DNA of 10,801 bases. Origin: a bacterium (lineage in GTDB: Bacteria; RBG-13-66-14). The stretch lies in contig DATKYS010000075.1 of assembly GCA_035528375.1 (NCBI GenBank), positions 1 to 10,801 on the forward strand, read 5' to 3'. The stretch's first letter is position 1. Each line of letters begins with the position of its first letter. The notes under the pieces were generated by a model, which saw nothing but the letters and a program-made list of their open reading frames with translations, made no database searches and was not told where the DNA came from. Below are positions 1 to 5,888 of this stretch, piece after piece. The position numbers and the translations under genes are program-made.

Positions 1-123
1 CTCAAGCCGAATCCCTTCAGGGGGGGGGGCCTCCCGGGCGGGTACAGCCTGTTCTTGAATAATGATGAGGTCTTCGAGAGCAGCGCCTACGTGGGCCTGG
101 CGGTGTATTTCGGGATGCCGTAG
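1..123 (+). CDS. C-terminal end of a probable outer-membrane beta-barrel protein (partial)
   Basis: Frame 1 is open from the window edge to a TAG at 121-123, giving 40 residues that end YVGLAVYFGMP. The alternating aromatic/small pattern with a final Tyr-Phe just before the stop resembles the last transmembrane strand of an outer-membrane beta-barrel, which the BAM machinery recognises. Most of the protein lies outside the window, so the family cannot be named. A run of ten G (20-29) lies inside the reading frame and encodes Arg-Gly-Gly-Gly. If that run is miscounted or slips, the seven codons upstream would be in another frame. A plus-strand terminator at 231-259 fits transcription ending here. 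The partial gene is likely real because the downstream part reads well; the barrel assignment is inference from about 30 residues. Confidence 0.5.
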   Translation, partial: LKPNPFRGGGLPGGYSLFLNNDEVFESSAYVGLAVYFGMP

Positions 124-146
124 GGCCGGGCGATATCTCACTTGTC

Positions 147-204
147 GTAGGGGAGGGTGTCCACACCCTCCCGTTTTCGGGCGACCTTGGACGGTCGTCC
201 CTAC
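147..204. repeat. Compound palindromic intergenic repeat (GTAGGG...CCCTAC ends)
   Basis: The segment begins GTAGGG (147-152) and ends CCCTAC (199-204). Inside is a perfect 10-bp inverted repeat, GGGAGGGTGT (151-160) with ACACCCTCCC (163-172). A second imperfect one follows: GGGCGACC (179-186) with GGTCGTCCC (193-201), one base unpaired. There is no T-tract and no coding potential. It looks like a dispersed, non-coding REP-like element rather than a simple terminator, but multi-copy status cannot be shown from one window. Confidence 0.5.
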
Positions 205-230
205 GTCTCAATCACAAGCTAGCCTCGCAG

Positions 231-259
231 GGGCCGACCGACCGGTCAGCCCATTTTTT
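231..259 (+). terminator. Rho-independent terminator after the beta-barrel gene
   Basis: GGGCCGACC (231-239) pairs with GGTCAGCCC (244-252) with one mismatch around the tetraloop GACC, followed by A and six T (254-259). It lies 108 bases after the TAG at 121-123 on the same strand, which suits the end of that transcript. Confidence 0.6.
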
Positions 260-283
260 AGGTGCCCTCACCCAGGCTTGATT

Positions 284-316
284 AAAAAACGTAGGGCGGG
301 GATTCCCATCCCCGCC
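284..316 (-). terminator. Possible minus-strand terminator / palindromic repeat
   Basis: GGCGGGGAT (295-303) and ATCCCCGCC (308-316) form a perfect 9-bp stem with a 4-base loop. Read on the minus strand, the stem is followed after five bases by six T (complement of A284-289). It could end the leftward permease transcript that stops at 373. The T-tract is a little far from the stem. The GTAGGG flank (291-296) is shared with the element at 147-204, so this may equally be a dispersed repeat. Confidence 0.4.
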
Positions 317-340
317 GCTTCGACCTTACCCTCACCCCAA

Positions 341-363
341 CCCTCTCCCTAAAAGGGAGAGGG
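341..363. repeat. Palindromic repeat, CCCTCTCCCT stem
   Basis: CCCTCTCCCT (341-350), loop AAA, then AGGGAGAGGG (354-363) give a perfect 10-bp stem. It begins ten bases beyond the permease stop codon. The preceding CCCTCACCCCAA (330-341) together with this stem resembles a palindromic intergenic repeat that I recall from many unrelated bacterial genomes. There is no T-tract on either strand, so a terminator role is doubtful. Confidence 0.5.
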
Positions 364-372
364 GGCGCGACG

Positions 373-1584
373 TCACGGCACGGCCAGCGGCGCGGCCATG
401 AAACCGGGTAAGAAGTAATTGAAGGCCAGGCCCACCACGATCGCAGGCACCGTGGTCACCAGCGTCGCCAGGAAGGCGCTTTTTTTGTGCAGGCTCAACA
501 GCGGGAAGAGGGCGTCGCCGTCCTGGGAGAGCACGTTGGCGATGAGCACGCTGAAGGGGACCATCCCCTGGATGAAGAGGGTGGTGACGACGATCTGCGG
601 GCCGCAGCCGGGGATGAGCCCGATGACCGCCCCGCCGATGACCGCCCACGGTCCGGCGGAGCGCACCAGCGCGGTCATGTCCACCCCGCTCCAGGCGTTG
701 AAGGCGTAGAAGGCGAAGTAAGCCGCGGCGACCCACACCACCACGAAGGCGGTGTCCTCGGCGTTGTGGATGAGCATCTCACGGAAACTCTGGGATTTTT
801 CCTCGTCCTCCTCGTGGGTGTCGTCGCGCAGAAATTTTTTGGCGAAAATCATCCAGGCCAGGCAGACGACGGCGCCGACGATTCCGAAAATCTCGAAGAG
901 GGGGAACCCGAACCAGCCGTCAATCGTCGCAGCCGGTATCTGGAGCATCTGTGACAGGAAGGTGAGGACGAACCCGGCCAGGAAAAGGCCCCAGACGAAC
1001 CGGAAGAGGTTGTGGGTGATCCGGTAAAAGAGGCTTTTGGGCCTGATGTGCGTCCTTTTGTGCAGGGCGGCCTCCATGCCCGCGGGCTCTGTGTGCTCGA
1101 AGCCGGGCAGGAGGCACGCCTCGCCTCTTTGAGCCTGTTCGGTGATGACGGCCATGGCCTCGGTCTCCCTGCCCTTGAGCAGGTTTTTCCCGATACCCAG
1201 GGCGTCCACCAGGTATCCGGTGCCGACGCCGACGGCGAAGCTGATGCCGTGGATGACCAGGGCGTGACCCGGCAGGCGGCTGAAGATGACCCAGGAGCTG
1301 TCGCCCATGGTGGCCAGGAGGGTGGCGACGACGGTGCCGAAGGTGACGGTCCCGTTGACGAAGAGGGGCATCATGAAGATGGCCCCGCCGCAGCCGGGGG
1401 AAACACCCAGAAGCGCACCGAACACGGGCTGCCACCGCCTGAGCTTCCGCATCCCCCGTACGATGCCCCCGGCGGTGCGCACCTCGAGCCAGCCGAAAAG
1501 TAGCAGCATCAGCGCCACCCAGGTGCCCACGCTCAGGAAGGCGTCCACGGCGGCGGTCTTCAATATCTGAAAAAATTCGGCCAT
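373..1584 (-). CDS. 10-TM permease, putative manganese/heavy-metal exporter family (PF11449-like)
   Basis: A 403-residue polytopic membrane protein built from two related halves. Each half carries a short cysteine motif at a probable membrane re-entry or helix break: GVSPGCGG (about residues 61-67) and GLIPGCGPQ (about 322-330). Both are followed by a similar helix pattern (PLFVNGTVTFGT versus TLFIQGMVPFSV). Between the halves is a long cytoplasmic linker (about 135-190), and a charged DDTHEEDEEKSQ loop (about 254-265) precedes the second set. This layout fits the putative 10-TM heavy-metal/manganese exporter family; substrate and direction are not established by the sequence. I chose the ATG at 1584 because GGGAG lies four bases upstream; a GTG at 1611 would add nine residues but has no ribosome site. 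It is divergent from the MFS gene, with a possible shared promoter region. Confidence 0.8.
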   Translation of the reverse strand: MAEFFQILKTAAVDAFLSVGTWVALMLLLFGWLEVRTAGGIVRGMRKLRRWQPVFGALLGVSPGCGGAIFMMPLFVNGTVTFGTVVATLLATMGDSSWVIFSRLPGHALVIHGISFAVGVGTGYLVDALGIGKNLLKGRETEAMAVITEQAQRGEACLLPGFEHTEPAGMEAALHKRTHIRPKSLFYRITHNLFRFVWGLFLAGFVLTFLSQMLQIPAATIDGWFGFPLFEIFGIVGAVVCLAWMIFAKKFLRDDTHEEDEEKSQSFREMLIHNAEDTAFVVVWVAAAYFAFYAFNAWSGVDMTALVRSAGPWAVIGGAVIGLIPGCGPQIVVTTLFIQGMVPFSVLIANVLSQDGDALFPLLSLHKKSAFLATLVTTVPAIVVGLAFNYFLPGFMAAPLAVP

Positions 1585-1611
1585 CCCGCTCCCGCGTCCG
1601 TACCGACCCAC

Positions 1612-1648
1612 GAATGACGTAACTATTTTATACTACACCAGTCTCAGG
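1612..1648. promoter_or_regulatory. AT-rich divergent promoter region (permease / MFS transporter)
   Basis: This is the only AT-rich stretch between two divergent genes. On the plus strand TATACT (1629-1634) is a good -10 box for the MFS gene but has no recognisable -35. On the minus strand TATAAA (1632-1627) with CTTTCA 17 bases upstream (1655-1650) could serve the permease. That would start RNA near 1620, leaving a usable leader before the ATG at 1584 but almost none before the GTG at 1611. Confidence 0.4.
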
Positions 1649-1664
1649 TTGAAAGGGACCCACG

Positions 1665-2819
1665 ATGGGCGACGACAAGAAGCGCAAGCGCATACTGCGG
1701 GCCTTTTCGGCCTCCAGCTTCCTCAACGACATGGGCTCGGACATGCTGCTGCCCATCATGCCGCTGTACCTGTTGGGCCTGGGGGCGGGGACCGCCTTCA
1801 TCGGCTTCCTCGACGGGCTCGGCACGGCCGTCGTCTCCCTGGCGCAACTGGCCTCGGGATACCTGTCGGACCAGCTGGGGCGGCGGAAGGTCTTCATCTG
1901 GACGGGCTACCTGGCCGGGGCGCTGGGCAAGCTGGGATTCGGCCTGGCCCGGACCCCGGGGCAGATGATCGGGCCCAAGGTGGTGGACCGGCTGGGCAAG
2001 GTCCGCGGCGCGCCCCGGGACGCCATGCTGAGCGACGTTTACGGCGCCGAAAAGAGGGGGTGGGCCTTCGGCGTCCTCCGGGCGATGGACAACGGCGGGG
2101 CCTTTACCGGGGCCCTCCTGGCCTGGCTTTTCGTAAATACAATCCCGCTCCGCTGGATTTTCTATATCGCCGCCGTACCGTGCGCCGTCGCGGCCCTGGT
2201 CATCCTTCTGACTCTCCCCGAATCCCGCGTGAAACGGGAACCGAAGCGCCTCTCCCTCCGCCTCCTCGACCGTAACAGCCGCCTGTTCCTCCTGTTCGTC
2301 TTCGTGGCCTCCCTGGGCCTCTTCTCCTACTCCCTGCTCCTCGTTTACGCCGAAGAAAACGGTGTCCCGCCGGGGATGATCCCGCTCGCGTACCTGGCGA
2401 TGACCGCCGCGGCCGTTCTGGCCTCCTACCGGGGCGGACGGATGCTGGACCGCATCGGGCGGCGGCCGGTCCTGACCCTGTCACTTTTATCGTTCATCCT
2501 GCTCTGCGCGGTCGCCCTCCTCGGACCGTCGGGCTGGTGGTCCATAATTCTGTTGGTCCTCTACGGCCTGTGCACGGGCCTTTTCGAGCCCGCCCTGAGC
2601 TGCGCGGCGGTGGAGTTGGTGCCGGCGGAGCTGCGGGGGACCATTCTGGGGGCGACGCGCCTGATGATGGGGCTGGCGGCGCTCCCCGCGAGCTGGCTGG
2701 CCGGCTGGCTCTGGGAAACCGTCGGAAGTTGGGCGGCCTTCCTCGTGGCGGGGGTGTTCGTCCTTATTTCACTGTTCATACTGCCGTTCGTAAAATTATC
2801 CGGGGGTTCGCACCCGTAA
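1665..2819 (+). CDS. Major facilitator superfamily (MFS) transporter
   Basis: A 384-residue inner-membrane transporter with about 12 predicted helices. Both halves carry the MFS loop 2-3 signature: GYLSDQLGRRK (65-75) and its copy GGRMLDRIGRRP (257-268). The stretch DRLGKVRGAPRDAMLSD (108-124) is typical of drug/solute-type MFS proteins, where Arg and Asp lie in helix 4 and the following loop. A basic stretch (VKREPKRLSLRLLDRNSR, about 189-206) marks the central cytoplasmic loop. The ATG at 1665 has AAAGGGA seven bases upstream, and full family length supports this start. A TetR-family gene follows 131 bases downstream in the same direction with its own promoter, so the regulator might control this transporter; that is inference from proximity. 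Substrate unknown: efflux of a small molecule is the usual role, but uptake cannot be excluded. Confidence 0.85.
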   Translation: MGDDKKRKRILRAFSASSFLNDMGSDMLLPIMPLYLLGLGAGTAFIGFLDGLGTAVVSLAQLASGYLSDQLGRRKVFIWTGYLAGALGKLGFGLARTPGQMIGPKVVDRLGKVRGAPRDAMLSDVYGAEKRGWAFGVLRAMDNGGAFTGALLAWLFVNTIPLRWIFYIAAVPCAVAALVILLTLPESRVKREPKRLSLRLLDRNSRLFLLFVFVASLGLFSYSLLLVYAEENGVPPGMIPLAYLAMTAAAVLASYRGGRMLDRIGRRPVLTLSLLSFILLCAVALLGPSGWWSIILLVLYGLCTGLFEPALSCAAVELVPAELRGTILGATRLMMGLAALPASWLAGWLWETVGSWAAFLVAGVFVLISLFILPFVKLSGGSHP

Positions 2820-2884
2820 AACGCGCGGCGGCGGCGGTTTTTTCAGGCGTTAAAAAAAATTCCGTCCTCGGCACGTCGTTCAGC

Positions 2885-2913
2885 TTGACGACCTGGAAAC
2901 TTCACGCTATAAT
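2885..2913 (+). promoter_or_regulatory. Near-consensus sigma-70 promoter for the TetR gene
   Basis: TTGACG (2885-2890), a 17-base spacer and a perfect TATAAT (2908-2913). The expected RNA start is near 2920, about 30 bases before the ATG at 2951. It is among the strongest promoters in the window by consensus and implies that the regulator is transcribed independently of the MFS gene. Confidence 0.75.
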
Positions 2914-2950
2914 GGAAACCGATTTAGGTAATTCAAGTTTCGCGGGTTTT

Positions 2951-3631
2951 ATGGACCTCGAAGACATCATCCGCCACACCCGTCAACCGGAAAACGACGA
3001 CCCCCGCCGCCGTCAGATTCTGGAGGCCGCCGGGCGCCTCTTTTACCGCTACGGCCCCCGCAAGACATCCCTGGACGACATCGCCCGGGAGTGCCGCATC
3101 AGCAAGAAGACCATCTACGGCTGCTTCGAGGGCAAGGACGGGCTGGTCCGCGCCGTGCTCTTCGAGCTGGTGTACGAGAAGATTGACTCCGTGCTGTGGG
3201 TCTTCGGCGACCTGATTCCGGAGGAATTTCAAAGCCTGGTCCCCGAGCCGGCGGCGAAGCCGTCCATCCGCGGGATGCTCAAGGCCGTCACCGACTTCGC
3301 CCAGCGGATGCGGCAGCGCGTCTCCATGCAGATGCTCACCGACCTGCGCACCGACTACCCTGACCTGTGGCGGGAGCTCGTGGCGATGCGCGAACCCTTC
3401 GTGCGGGGCGTGGTGGAGATGATCGAACGCGGTCAGCGGGAGGGTGACGTCCATCCTGGGATAAACCCGCTCGTCGCCACCGAGATGCTCTACACGGCCT
3501 TCGAATCCCTGTTGAGCTCGCAGTTCTTGAACGCCCGGGAGATCGGCCCGGGCGAGATCGGCGTCAATTTTTTACGCATCGTGAGCCACGGCCTATTGAC
3601 CGGACCGCCCCCGGAAGGGGAACCGGTATGA
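2951..3631 (+). CDS. TetR/AcrR-family transcriptional regulator
   Basis: A 226-residue protein with an N-terminal TetR DNA-binding domain: RRRQILEAAGRLFYRYGPRK (about 19-38), then the helix-turn-helix TSLDDIARECRISKKTIYGC (39-58) and the family-typical FEGKDGL. The rest is helical with no family-wide motif, as expected for the ligand-binding and dimerisation domain. The frame is open far upstream (from 2537) without a stop, but the extension overlaps the MFS gene and runs through the promoter at 2885-2913. The ATG at 2951 is therefore the sensible start. It lacks a Shine-Dalgarno sequence: the 30 bases before it contain no purine-rich core. Members usually repress neighbouring genes; the MFS transporter just upstream is the likeliest target, but I saw no clear operator. 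The stop lies 17 bases from the convergent RlpA-like gene. Confidence 0.85.
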   Translation: MDLEDIIRHTRQPENDDPRRRQILEAAGRLFYRYGPRKTSLDDIARECRISKKTIYGCFEGKDGLVRAVLFELVYEKIDSVLWVFGDLIPEEFQSLVPEPAAKPSIRGMLKAVTDFAQRMRQRVSMQMLTDLRTDYPDLWRELVAMREPFVRGVVEMIERGQREGDVHPGINPLVATEMLYTAFESLLSSQFLNAREIGPGEIGVNFLRIVSHGLLTGPPPEGEPV

Positions 3632-3648
3632 CACGCCCCTCCGCCGGC

Positions 3649-4026
3649 CTAACGCAGGACTTCCAGCCTGACGCGGATGACGCCCGCCTCGAGCATCCCG
3701 AGCTGTTTTGCCGCGGCGTAGGACAGGTCGAGAATCCTCCCCTCGACCCAGGGCCCCCGGTCGTTTATGCGGACCACCACGCTGCGACCGTTCGCCTCGT
3801 TGGTCACCCGCACCCGTGTGCCGAAGGGGAGGCTGCGGTGCGCCGCGGTGTAGCCGTACATGTCAAAGATTTCGCCCGAGGCGGTGGGCCGGCCCTGGAA
3901 GTCTCTGCCATACCACGAGGCCATGCCGTACTGGGCACCGCCGGGATACTGCGGCCTCGGCCCGCGGACACAGCCCAGCACCATGAGGATTACGGCGAGC
4001 GCGACGAACCGATAAAACCTGTTCAC
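3649..4026 (-). CDS. rlpA: RlpA-like septal-ring lytic transglycosylase lipoprotein
   Basis: A 125-residue lipoprotein. The N-terminus [19 protein letters not shown] is a lipoprotein signal with lipobox VLGC and lipidation at Cys19. The mature part is a single double-psi beta-barrel with the RlpA hallmarks ASWYG (36-40), GRPTASGE (45-52), [11 protein letters not shown] (60-70), VTN...[14 protein letters not shown] (74-91) and ILDLS (98-102). His63 and Asp89 occupy the positions reported as catalytic in RlpA enzymes, which cleave peptide-stripped (denuded) glycan strands at the septum. There is no SPOR domain, so septal targeting by that route is absent. The GTG start at 4026 has GGAGG six bases before it and overlaps the heptosyltransferase TGA as GTGA, indicating translational coupling. 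Much of any longer reading is the heptosyltransferase gene in another frame and was discarded. Confidence 0.85.
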   Translation of the reverse strand: MNRFYRFVALAVILMVLGCVRGPRPQYPGGAQYGMASWYGRDFQGRPTASGEIFDMYGYTAAHRSLPFGTRVRVTNEANGRSVVVRINDRGPWVEGRILDLSYAAAKQLGMLEAGVIRVRLEVLR

Positions 4027-5105
4027 TTCCCCCCTCCGAGGAGCGCAAGACACGCGGCGACGACCCGCTCGGGGTCCAGCTCGGACATGCAGCGATGATG
4101 ACCCAGGGGACAGACACGGTGACCGTGAAGGCTGCACGGGCGGCACTCCAGGCCCTCGACCCGGACGATGCGGTGGGGCACACCGAAGGGCCAGAATCCG
4201 CCCGGAACGCCCGTCGGTCCGAAGACGCAGACCACGGGCGTGCCCAGCGCGCTGCTCATGTATATCGGCCCCGAATCGTTGGCGAGAACCAGGTCCGCCC
4301 CGGCGATGACTGCCTTGGCCCGACCGAGGTCCGTCTGTCCCACCAGGGAGGAAAGCCCGGGCGCTCCGCCGCCGATTACGACTCGAGCGGCGTCCATGTC
4401 GGCCTTTCCCCCCATCAGGACGACGCTTCCGCCGGTGCGCCGTATCACATCGTGAGCGACGGCGGCGTACCTTTCGGGAGGATACAGCTTAGTTTCCCAC
4501 AGACTGCCCGGAAAGAGGGCGATGACCGGCCGGCTGAGGCGATCGAAGAGGGCCTCCGCCCACTCCGCGTCACCACCGCCGACACCGAGAACGCCCCGGG
4601 GCTCCTCGGACGGCGAAAGGCCCAGCGGCCGGGCCAGATCGCAGATGCGCAGGGTCTCGTGACGGCCGAGGGTGTACTCGACGCGGTGGGTGTAGAGGAA
4701 GCCCCAGAGGGTGAATTTCGGCCGAAGTTCCCGGTCCGTAAAGGGAGGGGTATAGGGTCCCTTCGGCGGCCCGTACCCGATACGAACGGGCGCCCGGGTG
4801 AGCAGGGCCAGGATTGCGCTGCGCGCCGAGCGGTGAGGCACCAACACGGCGTCGTACCGTCCGCGCAGATCGCGACCCAGGGAGAGGAGCTTGCCCAAAC
4901 CGGGCTCTCCGCGCTTGTCGTAGACGACGACCCGGTTCAGGTGGGGATGATCGTCCAAGAGAGGGGCCGAAGCGGGGACCACGAGGGCGTCCACCGTCCA
5001 GCCGTCCCCGGCGAGGAGTGAGAAGAGCGGCGTGGTAAGCGCCACATCACCCAGGAAAGCGGTGTTCAACACCAGCACCCGACCCTTTACGGCCGAATCA
5101 CCCAT
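4023..5105 (-). CDS. waaF: ADP-heptose:LPS heptosyltransferase, glycosyltransferase family 9 (WaaF-like)
   Basis: A 360-residue GT-B fold enzyme expected to transfer heptose (or a related sugar) onto lipid A core on the cytoplasmic face of the inner membrane. The N-terminal domain opens with [18 protein letters not shown] (10-27), the typical family start. The C-terminal donor-binding domain has [18 protein letters not shown] (197-214, with Lys206) and [16 protein letters not shown] (275-290, with Asp277). A cluster of cysteines near the end (Cys321, 324, 332, 339) is common in WaaF-type members. The ATG at 5105 has no clear ribosome site. A possible -10 box sits so close that the message may be leaderless. 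An alternative GTG at 5078 has AAAGGG four bases upstream and would begin at the usual family N-terminus. Family certain; acceptor specificity not. Confidence 0.85.
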   Translation of the reverse strand: MGDSAVKGRVLVLNTAFLGDVALTTPLFSLLAGDGWTVDALVVPASAPLLDDHPHLNRVVVYDKRGEPGLGKLLSLGRDLRGRYDAVLVPHRSARSAILALLTRAPVRIGYGPPKGPYTPPFTDRELRPKFTLWGFLYTHRVEYTLGRHETLRICDLARPLGLSPSEEPRGVLGVGGGDAEWAEALFDRLSRPVIALFPGSLWETKLYPPERYAAVAHDVIRRTGGSVVLMGGKADMDAARVVIGGGAPGLSSLVGQTDLGRAKAVIAGADLVLANDSGPIYMSSALGTPVVCVFGPTGVPGGFWPFGVPHRIVRVEGLECRPCSLHGHRVCPLGHHRCMSELDPERVVAACLALLGGGK

Positions 5106-5160
5106 CGGGTTTAGTATAACACGTCACCACAAGGGTTTATAAAAACAACCAAGCGAGAGG
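5106..5160. promoter_or_regulatory. Divergent promoter region (heptosyltransferase / ABC operon)
   Basis: A 57-base gap between divergent starts, AT-rich against a GC-rich background. On the minus strand TATACT (5118-5113) is a good -10 box, with only seven bases between it and the ATG at 5105. On the plus strand TATAAA (5138-5143) could be the -10 box of the ABC operon, followed by the ribosome site GAGAGG (5155-5160) just before the ATG at 5163. No convincing -35 box is seen on either strand. Confidence 0.4.
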
Positions 5161-5162
5161 AT

Positions 5163-5888
5163 ATGGACGCAGTTCTCGAAATCCGGGGCCTTACGAAGAG
5201 CTACGAGCTGGGCCACCTGCGCGCTCCGGCGCTGCGCGGCGTGGACCTGACAATCGGGCGGGGCGAGTTCACCGCCCTGGTCGGCCCCTCGGGCTCGGGG
5301 AAGACGACGCTGTTGAACATCGCCGGCTGCCTGGACGTCCCCGACGAGGGTCGGGTCATCCTGGCCGGGGAGGAGGTGCAGAACCTCAAGTCCGGCCGCC
5401 GGGCCGAGATCCGCGGACGGAGCATCGGCTTCGTCTTCCAGACCTTCAACCTCATCCCCGTGCTGACGGCCAAGGAGAACGCCGAGTACCCTCTCATCCT
5501 GGGGGGGCACTACCGGAGGGCCGACGCCCAGGAAAAGGCGAGGCTCAAGAAGCGCCCGGCGGAGCTCCTGACCGAGCTGGGGCTCGCGGAGTACTTAAAC
5601 CGTCGCCCCAACGACATGTCCGGCGGACAGCGCCAGCGGGTGGCCATCGCCCGGGCCCTGGTCACCGAGCCGGCCGTCGTCCTGGCCGACGAGCCCACCG
5701 CCAACCTGGACTCCAGCACCGGCACCGAAATCATGAAGCTCCTGAAGGAGATGAACGAGCGCCACGGGGCCACCTTCCTCTTCGCCACCCACGATCCCCT
5801 GGTGATGAGCTTCTGCAGGAGGATCGTCACCCTGACCGACGGCCGCATCTCCGATGACAGGACCCAAGCCGGGGACGGTGGCCGATGA
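5163..5888 (+). CDS. ABC transporter ATPase, LolD/MacB type
   Basis: A 241-residue nucleotide-binding subunit with all ABC motifs in order: Walker A GPSGSGKTT (41-49), Q-loop Gln93 in VFQTFNLIPVLTAKEN, signature MSGGQRQRVAIARAL (152-166), Walker B VVLADEPTANLDS (172-184) and the H-loop His in FATHDP (208-212). The FQTFNLIP...ENAEYPL wording is characteristic of the LolD/MacB/FtsE branch, whose members energise FtsX-type permeases that do not pump across the membrane but drive mechanical work in the periplasm. GAGAGG two bases before the ATG at 5163 supports the start. Its TGA overlaps the next gene's ATG (ATGA), so ATPase and first permease are translationally coupled. It is the only ATPase in the operon and probably serves both permeases. 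Lipoprotein release is the leading guess; MacB-like export of other cargo is possible. Confidence 0.9.
   Translation: MDAVLEIRGLTKSYELGHLRAPALRGVDLTIGRGEFTALVGPSGSGKTTLLNIAGCLDVPDEGRVILAGEEVQNLKSGRRAEIRGRSIGFVFQTFNLIPVLTAKENAEYPLILGGHYRRADAQEKARLKKRPAELLTELGLAEYLNRRPNDMSGGQRQRVAIARALVTEPAVVLADEPTANLDSSTGTEIMKLLKEMNERHGATFLFATHDPLVMSFCRRIVTLTDGRISDDRTQAGDGGR

Noticed and set aside
151-363. Short repeated palindromes considered as a CRISPR array
   Set aside because: The units differ from each other and there are no regular spacers or cas genes.
1649-2275. 208-residue plus-strand frame overlapping the MFS gene
   Set aside because: Arg/Gly/Pro-rich out-of-frame translation with no domain; the MFS frame is unambiguous.
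2820-2860. GC-rich stretch followed by T6 and A8 after the MFS gene, considered as a terminator
   Set aside because: The GCGGCGGCGGCGG run has no complementary arm, so no stable hairpin forms before the T-tract.
2537-2950. N-terminal extension of the TetR reading frame
   Set aside because: It overlaps the MFS gene in another frame, crosses a strong promoter and adds no family sequence; the domain begins naturally after the ATG at 2951.
3628-4098. 156-residue plus-strand frame overlapping the TetR stop (ATGA)
   Set aside because: The ATGA is coincidental; the frame is antisense to the RlpA-like gene, which carries clear motifs and a lipobox.
4027-4146. 40-residue N-terminal extension of the RlpA-like protein
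   Set aside because: It would overlap the heptosyltransferase coding region, is Arg/Pro/Ser-rich, and would bury the lipoprotein signal; the GTG at 4026 has a strong ribosome site.
4095-5021. 308-residue plus-strand open frame opposite the heptosyltransferase
   Set aside because: Antisense shadow; the minus strand encodes conserved GT9 motifs throughout.
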